From an uncultured Collinsella sp. (GTDB lineage: Bacteria; Actinomycetota; Coriobacteriia; Coriobacteriales; Coriobacteriaceae), in assembly GCA_900546775.1 (NCBI GenBank), contig UREM01000003.1:1-64000 (forward strand): a stretch of 64,000 nucleotides of DNA, read 5' to 3'. Shown here piece by piece: positions 43,555-52,532 of the stretch. Position 1 is the stretch's first letter, and the number at the start of each line of letters is the position of its first letter. Under the pieces are notes generated by a model that had not been told where the DNA came from, did no database searches, and was given only the letters and a program-made list of their open reading frames with translations. A program made the translations under genes and the position numbers.

Positions 43555-45738
43555 GTGAAGGATTCCGACCTCTCCACAACGGCTGCGCGCGACGCTGCCC
43601 GCATCGTCTGGTTTAAGCGTTACCCCGCCAAGCAGACGCTCATCGCATTTCTGCTCGCGCTGTTGGCGACCACGGCGTTTTCCATCGATCCCGCGCCGGT
43701 CTCGAGTAACGCAGTCTTGGCGATTGACCCCAAAGCCTCGGGCATGCTGTACGTGTGCTACGAGGTGCTCCTCTCGTTTGCCGGCCATACCGACGCGGTC
43801 ATGCTGCTCGCGCTTGCCTGCCTGCTCACGCTGCCGTTTCGCTACGTGTTCTTTGGCCGTGGCGACACCTGGCGTCCATCGATCATTCTGCCGTCGCTGT
43901 TTTTCGCCATCTGCATGGTGTTCGGCCGCAGCTACGACCTCACCGACTCGGCCGAGATTGTTCTTGGCGACAAGGCCCGCATCATCTGCGCCTGGATTGG
44001 CGGCGCGGGCTGGATGCTCCTAGCGATCGTGGCCTTCTATCTGGCTTTTGAGTGTCTGGATTGGCTGAGCTCCCGACGCATCCCGTTTTCCGAGGCGCAC
44101 TTTGGCCGCATATGGCGTGTGGCTCACGCCGTGCTCTCGGTCCATCCCTTTGCCGGGCCCTTCCTGGTGCTTATGATCGCCTGGGCGCCCACGCTCATCG
44201 CTTCGCTGCCCGGCCTTTTTATGGGAGATACGGGTGCGCAGATTCGCCAGTGGTTCAACTATCCCAACGGCACGAGCGACTACCTGCGCCTACTCAACCC
44301 CAACGTGCTGCTCAACGGGCATCATCCCGTAGTGCACACGGCCATTATCGGCTCGTGCGTTCAACTGGGGCTTTCGCTGTTCAACAGCGCTAACGCGGGC
44401 CTCATCATCTATACCTGCGCTCAATTTGTCATCACGGCTGCCTGCATGGCCTATTCCATTTCGTCGCTGCGCAAACTGGGCGTGAGCCTGCCGGTTCGCG
44501 GTGCGATCCTGCTGTTCTTTGCGTTTATGCCGATGTTCTCTAACTACGCGGCGTTGCTCACCAAAGACGTGCTCTTTGCCGACGCGTTTTTGGTGCTGCT
44601 GGTACAGACCGTCAAGCTCGTGGCATGTGGCTTGCCCCGTCGTGATGCCAATGCCGAGCGTGCGGGCGAACAGAGGCCCGTGCTCTTTGCGCGCCACGAC
44701 TGGCTGTTGCTTGCGCTGGCTGCCATGGGTTCCACGTTTTTGCGCAATGGCGGTCTGGTCTTTCCGTTGGCGGCCTGCGTGATTGCGGCGGCGTTTTGCG
44801 CATGGGATGTACATGTCGCCCGTCGTGCGGCTAAGCAGACGGGCACCGCGGTCTCATGCGCCACGCCGCGCTTCCGCTGGGTTGGCGTCCTCGCGGTGCT
44901 CGCACTCTGCCTTGCCTCTAATATGTACTTCACCAAGGTCTTTATGCCGGCGCACGACATCACGCCTGGTTCCAAGCGCGAAATCCTCTCGATTCCGTTC
45001 CAACAGACGGCTCGTTTCGTCCAAAAGCACGACGGCCTCAACTCGGGCGTCAACCCCACGGTAAAGGAGGACGGCGCCATCGTGGAGGCTCCTTGCGACG
45101 GCTTGGTGACCGATGAGGAGCGCGCCGTGATCGACCGGGTGCTCAAGTACGAGAATCTGGGCCGCCGTTACAACCCGGATAAGTCGGATGCCGTCAAGAA
45201 CTGCTTTAACGAGTACGCCTCGCAGGAGGACATCAAGGCCTATTTTGAGGTCTGGGCGCAGATGTTCAAAAAGGATCCCGAGTGCTATATCTCGGCGCTC
45301 ATCAATAACTATTACGGCTACTTTTATCCGAGCGCGCGCGATGCCTTGGTCTACAGCACGGCGCGTAGTGCCGAGATCATGGCGCGTCCCGACAACCTCA
45401 AGTACTTCGATTTCCATCCGGTTGACAGCAACGTGGTGCGCTGGTGCGACCACCTGATCAATCTGTACCGTGTGGCGGTGCAGCGCATCCCGTTTATTTC
45501 GCTCACCATGAGCTCGGCCACCTATGTGTGGATCATGATTGCCGTGGTGGTCTACCTGCTGCGTCGTCATTCATGGCGTGCGCTGGCGATCTGGGTGCCG
45601 CTGTTGGGCGTGCTCGCCGTGTGCCTGATTGGTCCGTGCAACGGCTCGACCTACATGCGCTACCTGTATCCGGTCATCGCCTGCATGCCCTTTGCCATCG
45701 GCGCCACCATCACCCGCAGCGACCTCCTCTGGTCCTAA
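43555..45738 (+). CDS. Large polytopic membrane protein (DUF6020-like)
   Basis: 727 residues from GTG 43555. About ten to twelve spans, an extracytoplasmic loop between two C-terminal spans (about residues 470-650) and conserved-looking PTLIASLPGLFMGDTG. This resembles actinobacterial membrane glycosyltransferase-like DUF6020 proteins, from memory. If so it would attach sugars to envelope polymers; that is inference. Repeat R7 abuts the stop codon. Confidence 0.65.
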   Translation: MKDSDLSTTAARDAARIVWFKRYPAKQTLIAFLLALLATTAFSIDPAPVSSNAVLAIDPKASGMLYVCYEVLLSFAGHTDAVMLLALACLLTLPFRYVFFGRGDTWRPSIILPSLFFAICMVFGRSYDLTDSAEIVLGDKARIICAWIGGAGWMLLAIVAFYLAFECLDWLSSRRIPFSEAHFGRIWRVAHAVLSVHPFAGPFLVLMIAWAPTLIASLPGLFMGDTGAQIRQWFNYPNGTSDYLRLLNPNVLLNGHHPVVHTAIIGSCVQLGLSLFNSANAGLIIYTCAQFVITAACMAYSISSLRKLGVSLPVRGAILLFFAFMPMFSNYAALLTKDVLFADAFLVLLVQTVKLVACGLPRRDANAERAGEQRPVLFARHDWLLLALAAMGSTFLRNGGLVFPLAACVIAAAFCAWDVHVARRAAKQTGTAVSCATPRFRWVGVLAVLALCLASNMYFTKVFMPAHDITPGSKREILSIPFQQTARFVQKHDGLNSGVNPTVKEDGAIVEAPCDGLVTDEERAVIDRVLKYENLGRRYNPDKSDAVKNCFNEYASQEDIKAYFEVWAQMFKKDPECYISALINNYYGYFYPSARDALVYSTARSAEIMARPDNLKYFDFHPVDSNVVRWCDHLINLYRVAVQRIPFISLTMSSATYVWIMIAVVVYLLRRHSWRALAIWVPLLGVLAVCLIGPCNGSTYMRYLYPVIACMPFAIGATITRSDLLWS

Positions 45739-45773
45739 TTTGGTGCAAAGGGGACAGGTTGCTTTGCACCAAA
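45739..45773. repeat. Palindromic repeat R7 (GGGGACAGG core)
   Basis: TTTGGTGCAAAG and CTTTGCACCAAA arms around GGGACAGGTTG; begins one base after the preceding stop codon. Confidence 0.8.
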
Positions 45774-45903
45774 GGGTGGCATCATCACGACGCCTTCATT
45801 TTGGGGTTTATCTCGCAGGCCAGTAGGTATATCATAACGACGTTTGTTTATATTGCCCGAGCATCTGCGCTGGGCTTTAGGTCGAAACCGATAGGAGACA
45901 CGT

Positions 45904-46710
45904 ATGTCCGGACACTCTAAGTGGGCCACAACCAAGCATCGTAAGGGCGCGCAGGACGCCAAGCGTTCCGCCCTCTTCTCCAAGCTCAGCCGCAACATCA
46001 CCGTTGCTGCCCGTCTCGGCGGTGACCCGCTGCCCGAGAACAACGCCAGCCTCGCCGCTGCCGTTGCCAAGGCCAAGGCTCAGTCCATGCCTAAGGACAA
46101 GATCAAGTCCGCTATCGACAAGGCTTTTGGTTCGGGTGCTGACGCCGCCGTCTACGAGAACATCGTGTACGAGGGCTACGGTCCCGCCGGTGTCGCCGTC
46201 TACGTCGACTGCCTGACCGACAACCGCAACCGTACCGCCGCCGATGTCCGTTCCGCTTTCTCCCACGCTGGTGGCAACCTGGGCACTTCCGGCTCCGTCG
46301 CCTTCCAGTTTGAGCGCAAGGGCCAGATTGTCGTTGCCAAGGAGATCCTGGACGAGAACGCCAAGAAGGAGACCATGATCGCCAACGGTGCTGCCGGTGA
46401 CGAGGATGAGTTCATGATGGCCATCGCCGAGGCCGGTGGCGAAGACTACGAGGACGCCGGCGAGGAGTGGATCGTCTGGACTACTGCCAACGAGGTCATG
46501 GCTGTCTCCAAGGCGCTCGAGGAGCAGGGCGTCCAGGTCAAGGGCTCCGAGACCACCATGGTCCCGACCACCCCGACCGAGGTCTCCGGCGCCGACGCCA
46601 AGAAGGTTCAGCGCCTCATCGACCGTCTTGAGGAGCTCGACGACGTCCAGGATGTTTACAGCACCATGGACATGACCGACGAGGTCATCGCTGCCCTCGA
46701 GGAGGAGTAG
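45904..46710 (+). CDS. yebC: YebC/PmpR-family regulator (TACO1 homologue)
   Basis: 268 residues. The family start MSGHSKWATTKHRKGAQDAKR and KLSRNITVAARLGGDP, with NNASLAAAVAKAKAQSMPKD, are canonical. Members are linked to relieving ribosome pausing at proline stretches and to DNA binding in some species. The terminator at 46781 closes the transcript. Confidence 0.94.
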   Translation: MSGHSKWATTKHRKGAQDAKRSALFSKLSRNITVAARLGGDPLPENNASLAAAVAKAKAQSMPKDKIKSAIDKAFGSGADAAVYENIVYEGYGPAGVAVYVDCLTDNRNRTAADVRSAFSHAGGNLGTSGSVAFQFERKGQIVVAKEILDENAKKETMIANGAAGDEDEFMMAIAEAGGEDYEDAGEEWIVWTTANEVMAVSKALEEQGVQVKGSETTMVPTTPTEVSGADAKKVQRLIDRLEELDDVQDVYSTMDMTDEVIAALEEE

Positions 46711-46780
46711 CGCCCGCACGGGTTAAGCCGTGCATATCTGGGCATAATGAAGCGAGCATGCAAGCTTCGTGGAATAGATG

Positions 46781-46821
46781 AGCCGGATCCGCGTGCGTAG
46801 AGCACCGGACCCGGCTCTTTT
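46781..46821 (+). terminator. Terminator of yebC
   Basis: AGCCGG.TCCG / CGGACCCGGCT stem followed by CTTTTAT. A TATAAT at 46821-46826 immediately after may be the -10 of the next operon. Confidence 0.85.
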
Positions 46822-46876
46822 ATAATGATGCGAACCGTTTTGCATTTCGAGAGCCGAGATTTGAAGGGAGCGCCGC

Positions 46877-47422
46877 GTGCGCGTACTTAAACGAGCCCTA
46901 GCGATCGTGTATCTTGCCGCCACCATCGTGGCGCTGGGTACGCTTGTCTGCCAGTTTTGGGGGCCGTATACGTATCGCTTTATGTTGCTGATGCGCGACC
47001 CCATGCCGCGCATCGTCGTGACGGCATGCGGCGGAGTTGTGGCGATCGGCGTACTGGTAAGCTTCTTCCGCCTGATGTTTGCTCGTCGCGAGCCGTCCTG
47101 CGTGCATCCGGCGGGGGAGCGCAATATCGAGGTCACGCTCGCGGCGCTTTCTTCGTGTGCCAGGGCTGCTGCCGAGCGCGACGACCGCGTGATGGTCGAG
47201 CATGTCGAGGCCCGCGTCCAAGGCCCCGACGATTCGCACGTCCGTTTTAAGGTCGAGGCTATCGCGCTTGACGATAAGGACGTGGCATCTCTGGCTACCG
47301 CGATGCAGCAGCGCATCGAGGAAGCTTGCGACACCATGCTCGGCACGCCGGGTACGACTACGCGCGTCCGTTTTTTGCCGTCCAAGACTACCGTCCAGAC
47401 CGTGGAGGTTTCCGGTGAGTGA
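46877..47422 (+). CDS. amaP: AmaP-like Asp23-associated membrane protein
   Basis: 181 residues from GTG 46877. Two N-terminal spans (about 7-30 and 44-66) then a soluble domain with the Asp23-like pattern of alternating sheet and helix. In staphylococci AmaP anchors Asp23 at the membrane. It overlaps the DUF2273 gene by 8 bp and is followed by asp23, the standard order of this envelope module. Confidence 0.82.
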   Translation: MRVLKRALAIVYLAATIVALGTLVCQFWGPYTYRFMLLMRDPMPRIVVTACGGVVAIGVLVSFFRLMFARREPSCVHPAGERNIEVTLAALSSCARAAAERDDRVMVEHVEARVQGPDDSHVRFKVEAIALDDKDVASLATAMQQRIEEACDTMLGTPGTTTRVRFLPSKTTVQTVEVSGE

Positions 47423-47792
47423 TACCAATCAAGATAAGACCGCTCGTACGCCGCGCCTGACGATTGACCAGGGCGCCACGCCGACGAGCGAACCTGTTGA
47501 TTCCAAAGCAGAGGCAACCGAGTTGCAAGATGCGGCAGCCGCGGATTTTGACGAGGCTATGGGTCTCATCAAGGGTACGGGCGCTGCCATCTGGAGCTAT
47601 GCTGTGCGTCATCCCAACACCACGCTCGGTGCCGTCGCTGGCTTTATCCTCGCCGTGTTGGTGCTCACGCTCGGCCTGTGGGATACGCTCGTCATTGCAT
47701 TCTTCGTGCTGATCGGCGCTGTGATTGGCCAAATTCGCGACGGCGAGAACGGGATCGTCAACTTCTTCGGCCGTCTGTTTAGCGGCCGCTAA
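47415..47792 (+). CDS. DUF2273 family membrane protein
   Basis: 125 residues from GTG 47415. A hydrophilic N-terminus (1-65) and two adjacent spans (RHPNTTLGAVAGFILAVLVL and WDTLVIAFFVLIGAVIG) with GRLFSGR at the end. DUF2273 proteins travel with AmaP and Asp23. Overlap with amaP shows coupling. Confidence 0.82.
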   Translation: MSDTNQDKTARTPRLTIDQGATPTSEPVDSKAEATELQDAAAADFDEAMGLIKGTGAAIWSYAVRHPNTTLGAVAGFILAVLVLTLGLWDTLVIAFFVLIGAVIGQIRDGENGIVNFFGRLFSGR

Positions 47793-47836
47793 TATGTATT
47801 CGACTGTCGCATCCGCGGCAGGCATAAGGAGGAACC

Positions 47837-48352
47837 ATGGCTTTTAATACGAAGGTCGATGTAGCCGATACCGAGCTCGAGGAGAACGAGGCGGTCGTCG
47901 CCGAAGCTGAGGATGTGACGCTCGAGGATGAGGCTCTCGTCGAGGCCGAGTCCGATACGGATGAGGACGACGAGGAAGCGGATGAGTCCGAGGACTCGCT
48001 GACCTATTCCAACGGCGTGATCGAGAAGATCGTTGCCATGGCCACCCGCGAGGTTCCGCACGTTCTGGGCATGAAGGGTAACCTCATGCACTTTGTGCAG
48101 GAGCAGTTTGGTGCCGAGAATCTGACCAAGGGCGTGACGGTCGAGGTCACCGACGATAATCGCGTGGTCGTCAACATCTCCGTCATCATCGAGTACGGCG
48201 CCTATGCGCCCGCGATCTTCGACGATGTTAAGGCACGTGTCACCGAGCGCCTTGCCGCGATGACTGGCCTTGAGGTGGCGGGCGTCAACCTGCGCATCGA
48301 GGATGTCATCACCCCCGAGGAGTACGAGCACCGCACCAGCCAGCACGAATAA
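47837..48352 (+). CDS. Asp23/Gls24 family envelope stress protein
   Basis: 171 residues after AAGGAGG. An acidic N-terminal tail (1-55) precedes the Asp23 domain (about 57-170): YSNGVIEKIVAMATREVPHV, GAENLTKGVTVEV and VAGVNLRIEDV. Asp23 proteins coat the inner membrane face and respond to alkaline or envelope stress. Repeat R8 starts at its stop codon. Confidence 0.88.
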   Translation: MAFNTKVDVADTELEENEAVVAEAEDVTLEDEALVEAESDTDEDDEEADESEDSLTYSNGVIEKIVAMATREVPHVLGMKGNLMHFVQEQFGAENLTKGVTVEVTDDNRVVVNISVIIEYGAYAPAIFDDVKARVTERLAAMTGLEVAGVNLRIEDVITPEEYEHRTSQHE

Positions 48353-48389
48353 CCTTCCAAAAAGGGACAGGTTTGTTTTGGCAGGTTTT
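48351..48389. repeat. Palindromic repeat R8 (GGGACAGG core)
   Basis: AACCTTCCAAAA and TTTTGGCAGGTTTT arms around AGGGACAGGTTTG; it starts within the asp23 stop codon. Confidence 0.8.
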
Positions 48390-48404
48390 ATCTGCGAAAA
48401 CATT

Positions 48405-48446
48405 AAACGGCCGACCGCGCAAGCAAAAGCGTGGCCGGCCGTTTTT
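48405..48446 (+). terminator. Terminator of the amaP-asp23 operon
   Basis: AAACGGCCGAC / GGCCGGCCGTTT stem followed by TTTTT. Confidence 0.9.
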
Positions 48447-48558
48447 GTACGCTCCCGATATAGTCATACCGCTCGTCTAACTAAGGGTTGCAATCCCCAC
48501 GTTCCGCGTTACTCTAATGGGCGCATTGTTTCCAAATTGTTAACGAGGGGTTGCCGTA

Positions 48559-49581
48559 ATGGCCGACGAGCACGAAACAGAAAGCAAGGCATGGGCAATT
48601 GAGGCCGCTGCGGCAGAGGCGGCGTCGCGTGCTGCCGAGGAGGTGCATCGTCCTCCCGTAGTGCCGATGGAACGCGTGGTCGATCGCGATGTTATCGAGC
48701 GGGGCGAGCGCGCTGGTAGCAAGCGCAGCCAGGAGCCGGGCTTTCCGCGCTTTTTTGCCGAGCTCAATTTGGGCCTGATCCTCACGGCCTTTGCCATCGT
48801 CGCGTTTAAAACCCCTAATCACTTTGCTTTTGGCGGCACCTCGGGCGTGTCGGTCATTCTGTCCACGCTGTTCCCGACCCTGCCCGTCGGCGTCTTTATG
48901 TGGATTATCAATGCGGTCCTGGTCGTTCTGGGCTTTATCTTTTTGGAGCGCAAGGCAATCCTGTGGAGTGTCTTTGCCTCGTTTGCGCTGTCCGCCTATG
49001 TTTCGCTGTTTGAGCTCTTTATTCCGACCGATGTCTCGATGACGGGCGATATGTGGCTCGACCTGTGCTTTGCCGTGATTCTGCCGGCGCTCGGCAGCGC
49101 CATCGTCTTTGATATTGGTGCCTCGACGGGCGGCACGGACATCCTCGCCATGATTCTCAAACGCCGCACGACGCTTGAGATCGGCCGTGCGCTGCTGCTG
49201 GTCGATATCGGCATCGTGACCATCGCGGCCTTCTTGTACGGCCCGCGCGTCGGTCTGTATTGCGTGCTCGGCCTGTTTGCCAAGACGCTTGTGGTCGACA
49301 AAGCCATCGAGAGCATCCACCTGCGTAAAGTCTGCACGGTCATTTGCTCCGAGCCCCTTAAGGTCGAGGAGTTTATCGTCAAGCATCTCAACCGTACGGC
49401 GACTATCAGCCGCGGCTATGGTGCTTTCTCGGGCAAGTGCGTGACGGTGATCATGAGCGTGCTGAGCCGTCGCGAGGCAGTGCAGCTGCGCCGCTATACC
49501 CGCGAGATTGACCCTGATGCCTTCATCACCATCGTCGATAGCTCCGAAATCGTCGGCAAGGGCTTCCGCGGTACGAACTAG
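48559..49581 (+). CDS. YitT family membrane protein (DUF161 + DUF2179)
   Basis: 340 residues. A charged N-terminal extension (1-65) precedes about six spans with ASTGGTDILAMILKRR, the DUF161 hallmark, and a C-terminal DUF2179 domain (about 245-335, CTVICSEPLKVEEFIVKH...TRGYGAFSG-like pattern). YitT proteins are a large family without an agreed function. The N-terminal extension is longer than usual. Confidence 0.87.
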   Translation: MADEHETESKAWAIEAAAAEAASRAAEEVHRPPVVPMERVVDRDVIERGERAGSKRSQEPGFPRFFAELNLGLILTAFAIVAFKTPNHFAFGGTSGVSVILSTLFPTLPVGVFMWIINAVLVVLGFIFLERKAILWSVFASFALSAYVSLFELFIPTDVSMTGDMWLDLCFAVILPALGSAIVFDIGASTGGTDILAMILKRRTTLEIGRALLLVDIGIVTIAAFLYGPRVGLYCVLGLFAKTLVVDKAIESIHLRKVCTVICSEPLKVEEFIVKHLNRTATISRGYGAFSGKCVTVIMSVLSRREAVQLRRYTREIDPDAFITIVDSSEIVGKGFRGTN

Positions 49582-49731
49582 TCCGGGCGTACCCTTCGAA
49601 TCATTGAATAAAGCCACCTGCGTTGCAAATCGGTCATCTTGGGGTATTTGTCCCCACATTGGGCGATAATGATGCCAAAGACATCGTTTGCGATCCAGGT
49701 GATTCGCTCTAGATACGAAGGGATGATTTCG

Positions 49732-51081
49732 ATGTTCTGTTCGCAGTGTGGTGCCCCCATGGGCGATAACGACAAGTTCTGCGGCGTGTGCGGTGCCCCT
49801 AATACCGAGGTCAAGGCTGCCGGGCCCACTCCGCAAGCTCAACCCCAACCGCAGGGTCAGCCGTTTGTCCAGCCGCAGCCGTTCGTTGCGCCCCAGCCGG
49901 CTATGAACGTGCCCAAGGGTTGCATGGCTCAGGCCTTCAACGACATGATTAAGGTTCCCGGCGCCCTGGTTCGCGTATGTCAGATTGCCTTTTTGCCGGC
50001 GCTGATCTGCGTCGTGTCGGTGCTGGTGCTGTTTATCCCCGTTATCGGTGGCATCGCGGCGGCCATTGGCTTTTTGCTCGCTTACGTGGCAAGCGTGTGC
50101 GGCGCTGGCTTTGCTATCGAGTGGGGTCGCGACCTGTCGCTCAAGGACGATAACGGCATGGAGCGTCCGCTGCTGCGCTCGACCTCCTTTGGACTGGGCA
50201 TCTTCTCGTCTGTCATTACGAACGTGCTCGGGTTCGTGGCCATTATTCCAGTGATTGGCGTGGTGTTCTCGGCGCTTGAGAGCGCTGTGATCGGTGCCGT
50301 TGGTTCGTACTATTACTTCGGTTCGAGCGTCCTCGAGGGCGCACTCATCGGGTCGATGGGTCTGCTTGTCTTTGCCATGATCGTATCGGCGGTGTTAGGC
50401 ATTTTCTTTAAGATGTTTGGTGATGCCGCTGTGATGCACTTTGCAGTCGCCGGCCGCGTGGAAAGCGCGTTTTCGCTCGAGAAGGTCTGGAAGTCTTATA
50501 AGGCCAACCTGGGCAAGCTGTTCTGTGCCTCGATTCTTCCCGAGTTCTTGACGGGCATTGTTTCCAATATCATCACCTGGATTTTCACCGCCATCTTTGG
50601 TTTTGTTGCCGCGCTGGGTATTAGCAGCTATGGCTACTACGGCTACTATTCTCGTCCTTCGGGTCTTGAGGCAATCATCGAGGGTGGCGGCATTACGCTC
50701 ATCCTGTTCCTGATGATCATCGCCTTTGTCACCGTGTTCCTGAATGTGTTTGGCACGATGCTCAAATATCGTGCCGTTGGCTACTGGGCCGCACGTCATG
50801 CCAGTGAGTGGGCCGACGAGGATGCCGACGATGTCCTGACGTTTGTGCTCCCGGGTGAGAAGAAGCCTGCTCCTGCGGGATTCAATCCCACGGCTGCCCC
50901 TGGTGCTGCACCTGCCCCGGCACCCGCGCCTGCACCCGCGCCCGCACCTGCCCCGGCACCCGCGCCTGCACCTGCTCCGGCACCCGAGGCGACGCCTGCG
51001 GAGCCCGATTGGAATGCCGTTGCCACGCCGGCGGATGAGCCGGGCGATAGTCCTGCTGCCGAAAACAATCAAACCGAATAG
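49732..51081 (+). CDS. Zinc-ribbon membrane protein with Pro-Ala tail (DUF4013-like)
   Basis: 449 residues from ATG 49732, nine bases after GAAGGG; an in-frame ATG at 49723 has no spacing. The N-terminus is a zinc ribbon MFCSQCGAPMGDNDKFCGVCG, then a Gln/Pro-rich linker, six to eight spans (VCQIAFLPALICVVSVLVL, IAAAIGFLLAYVASV, GIVSNIITWIFTAIFGFVA), and a tail with about eleven PA units and an acidic end. Related to DUF4013-type proteins. It likely senses or organises the membrane; function unknown. First of a cluster of three related genes. Confidence 0.72.
   Translation: MFCSQCGAPMGDNDKFCGVCGAPNTEVKAAGPTPQAQPQPQGQPFVQPQPFVAPQPAMNVPKGCMAQAFNDMIKVPGALVRVCQIAFLPALICVVSVLVLFIPVIGGIAAAIGFLLAYVASVCGAGFAIEWGRDLSLKDDNGMERPLLRSTSFGLGIFSSVITNVLGFVAIIPVIGVVFSALESAVIGAVGSYYYFGSSVLEGALIGSMGLLVFAMIVSAVLGIFFKMFGDAAVMHFAVAGRVESAFSLEKVWKSYKANLGKLFCASILPEFLTGIVSNIITWIFTAIFGFVAALGISSYGYYGYYSRPSGLEAIIEGGGITLILFLMIIAFVTVFLNVFGTMLKYRAVGYWAARHASEWADEDADDVLTFVLPGEKKPAPAGFNPTAAPGAAPAPAPAPAPAPAPAPAPAPAPAPAPEATPAEPDWNAVATPADEPGDSPAAENNQTE
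50905..50990 (+). repeat. In-frame Pro-Ala microsatellite
   Basis: Tandem CCNGCN hexamers (50911-50990) encode an (AP)n run of about 25 residues inside the preceding gene. Being multiples of six bases, changes in copy number would alter linker length without a frameshift. Confidence 0.85.
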
Positions 51082-51276
51082 TCGGTCGAGGCGCCCTGGG
51101 CAACTGAGCCCGGGGTGCCTTTTTCTACCGCGGAAGCAAGAAAATGCCTGGGAAAACGGTTGCAGCAAAATTTCTCGGAAATTGGTCAATGTTGCGCAAC
51201 AACGTCGCGGCTATTGTTGAGAACATAGACGTGTAAGGTTTGAAGGCGTGCGACGCCTTAGGAAAAGGAGAAGCTT

Positions 51277-51936
51277 ATGTTCTGTCCCACTTGCGGTTCT
51301 CCCATTTCGGATGATGCCAAATTCTGCCCTGTTTGCGGTTCTGCCATCGGTGCCGCTCCCGCTGCTCCGGCACCTCAGCCCGCGCCGCAGCCTGCACCTC
51401 AGCCCCAGCCTGCTCCGCAGCCCACGCAGATTCAGCCCGCTCCGGTTCAGGCAGTTCAGCCCCAGCCTCAGCAGCAGTACGCCGGGCAGCAGCAGTATGC
51501 TCAGCAGCCTGCACCTGCCCCGATGGGCTATGCTCCGATTAAGACCGACCGTGGCGTGATCGGCTGGCTCCTGCTTTCCATCGTGACCTGCGGCATCTAT
51601 TCGTATTACTTCCTCTATTGCCTCGCCCGCGACATCAATGTCATGTGCCAGGACGACGGCGATTCCACGCCGGGTCTGGCGGCATTCATCCTGCTGTCGT
51701 TTGTGACCTGCGGCTTCTACGGACTCTACTGGTACTACAAGATCGGTAACCGCCTGCAGGCTAATGCTCCTCGCTATGGCCTGATGTTCCAGGAGAACGG
51801 TACCACCGTTCTTATGTGGCAGATTGTCGGCGCGCTGCTGTGCGGTCTTGGCCCGATCTTTGCCATGAACATCATCATCAAGAACACCAATGCCATGGCA
51901 ACGGCTTACAACACCCGTCTTGGCGCTCGTGCCTAA
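51277..51936 (+). CDS. Zinc-ribbon DUF4234 family membrane protein
   Basis: 219 residues. The zinc ribbon MFCPTCGSPISDDAKFCPVCG is followed by a Pro/Gln/Ala-rich linker (about 25-85). The DUF4234 core has GVIGWLLLSIVTCGIYSYYFLYCLARDIN and VTCGFYGLYWYYKIGNRL, then a third span (MWQIVGALLCGLGPIFAMNIII). Its ribbon and linker parallel those of the gene upstream. It overlaps the DUF2752 gene. Confidence 0.83.
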   Translation: MFCPTCGSPISDDAKFCPVCGSAIGAAPAAPAPQPAPQPAPQPQPAPQPTQIQPAPVQAVQPQPQQQYAGQQQYAQQPAPAPMGYAPIKTDRGVIGWLLLSIVTCGIYSYYFLYCLARDINVMCQDDGDSTPGLAAFILLSFVTCGFYGLYWYYKIGNRLQANAPRYGLMFQENGTTVLMWQIVGALLCGLGPIFAMNIIIKNTNAMATAYNTRLGARA

Positions 51937-52426
51937 CGATAAGAGCGGCGTGAACAGCTCTCAGGGACATAAGGGCGCGGCGGAGCTCATTCGCCGCGCC
52001 CTTTCTTGCATCGGCGCGCTCTTTGTCGCCTGGCTCGCACTCTACCTGCTCGATATCGGCTGCGTGTTTCGCCTGATGACGGGCATTCCCTGTCCGGGAT
52101 GCGGCATGACAAGGGCCTGGCTGGCAGCACTGCGCCTCGGTTTTGCGGCTGCCTTTGCCTACCATCCGCTGTTTTGGGTGGTGCCGATTGCGTTTGCGCT
52201 CGCGTTCGTGCGCGAGGAGGCGGTATCGAGCAAGCTAAAGCGTGGCATCGACATTGCGGTTGTTGTTCTGTGCGTGCTGGTCGTTGCCGTATGGATCGTG
52301 CGCCTTATCAACCCGGCAGACGCGGGCCTGCTCTTTGGTGGTCACGTTCCCACCGGAGTTCCCACCGATATCATCCACCTCGAAACCCCACGCTGGCTCA
52401 CCATCCTTCGCTCTTACCTGTCGTGA
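51929..52426 (+). CDS. DUF2752 family membrane protein
   Basis: 165 residues from GTG 51929 (GTG 51950 is possible; the frame opens earlier inside the DUF4234 gene). Three or four spans around the family motif GIPCPGCGMTRAWLAAL. DUF2752 genes often follow zinc-ribbon/DUF4234 genes. Function unknown. A strong hairpin at 52458 ends the transcript. Confidence 0.8.
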   Translation: MPNDKSGVNSSQGHKGAAELIRRALSCIGALFVAWLALYLLDIGCVFRLMTGIPCPGCGMTRAWLAALRLGFAAAFAYHPLFWVVPIAFALAFVREEAVSSKLKRGIDIAVVVLCVLVVAVWIVRLINPADAGLLFGGHVPTGVPTDIIHLETPRWLTILRSYLS

Positions 52427-52457
52427 CGGAGGACGCGCTAGAAAAGCATCGACACAT

Positions 52458-52500
52458 AAGCGGGGGGCGAACGTTGAGATAACGTTCGCCCCCGCTTTGC
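52458..52500. terminator. Bidirectional terminator
   Basis: The stem AAGCGGGGGGCGAACGTT pairs with AACGTTCGCCCCCGCTT around GAGAT, between convergent genes. T-rich on both sides. Confidence 0.85.
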
Positions 52501-52532
52501 TCTAGCCAGGTTGTTACGGGTGGACGTGACGG

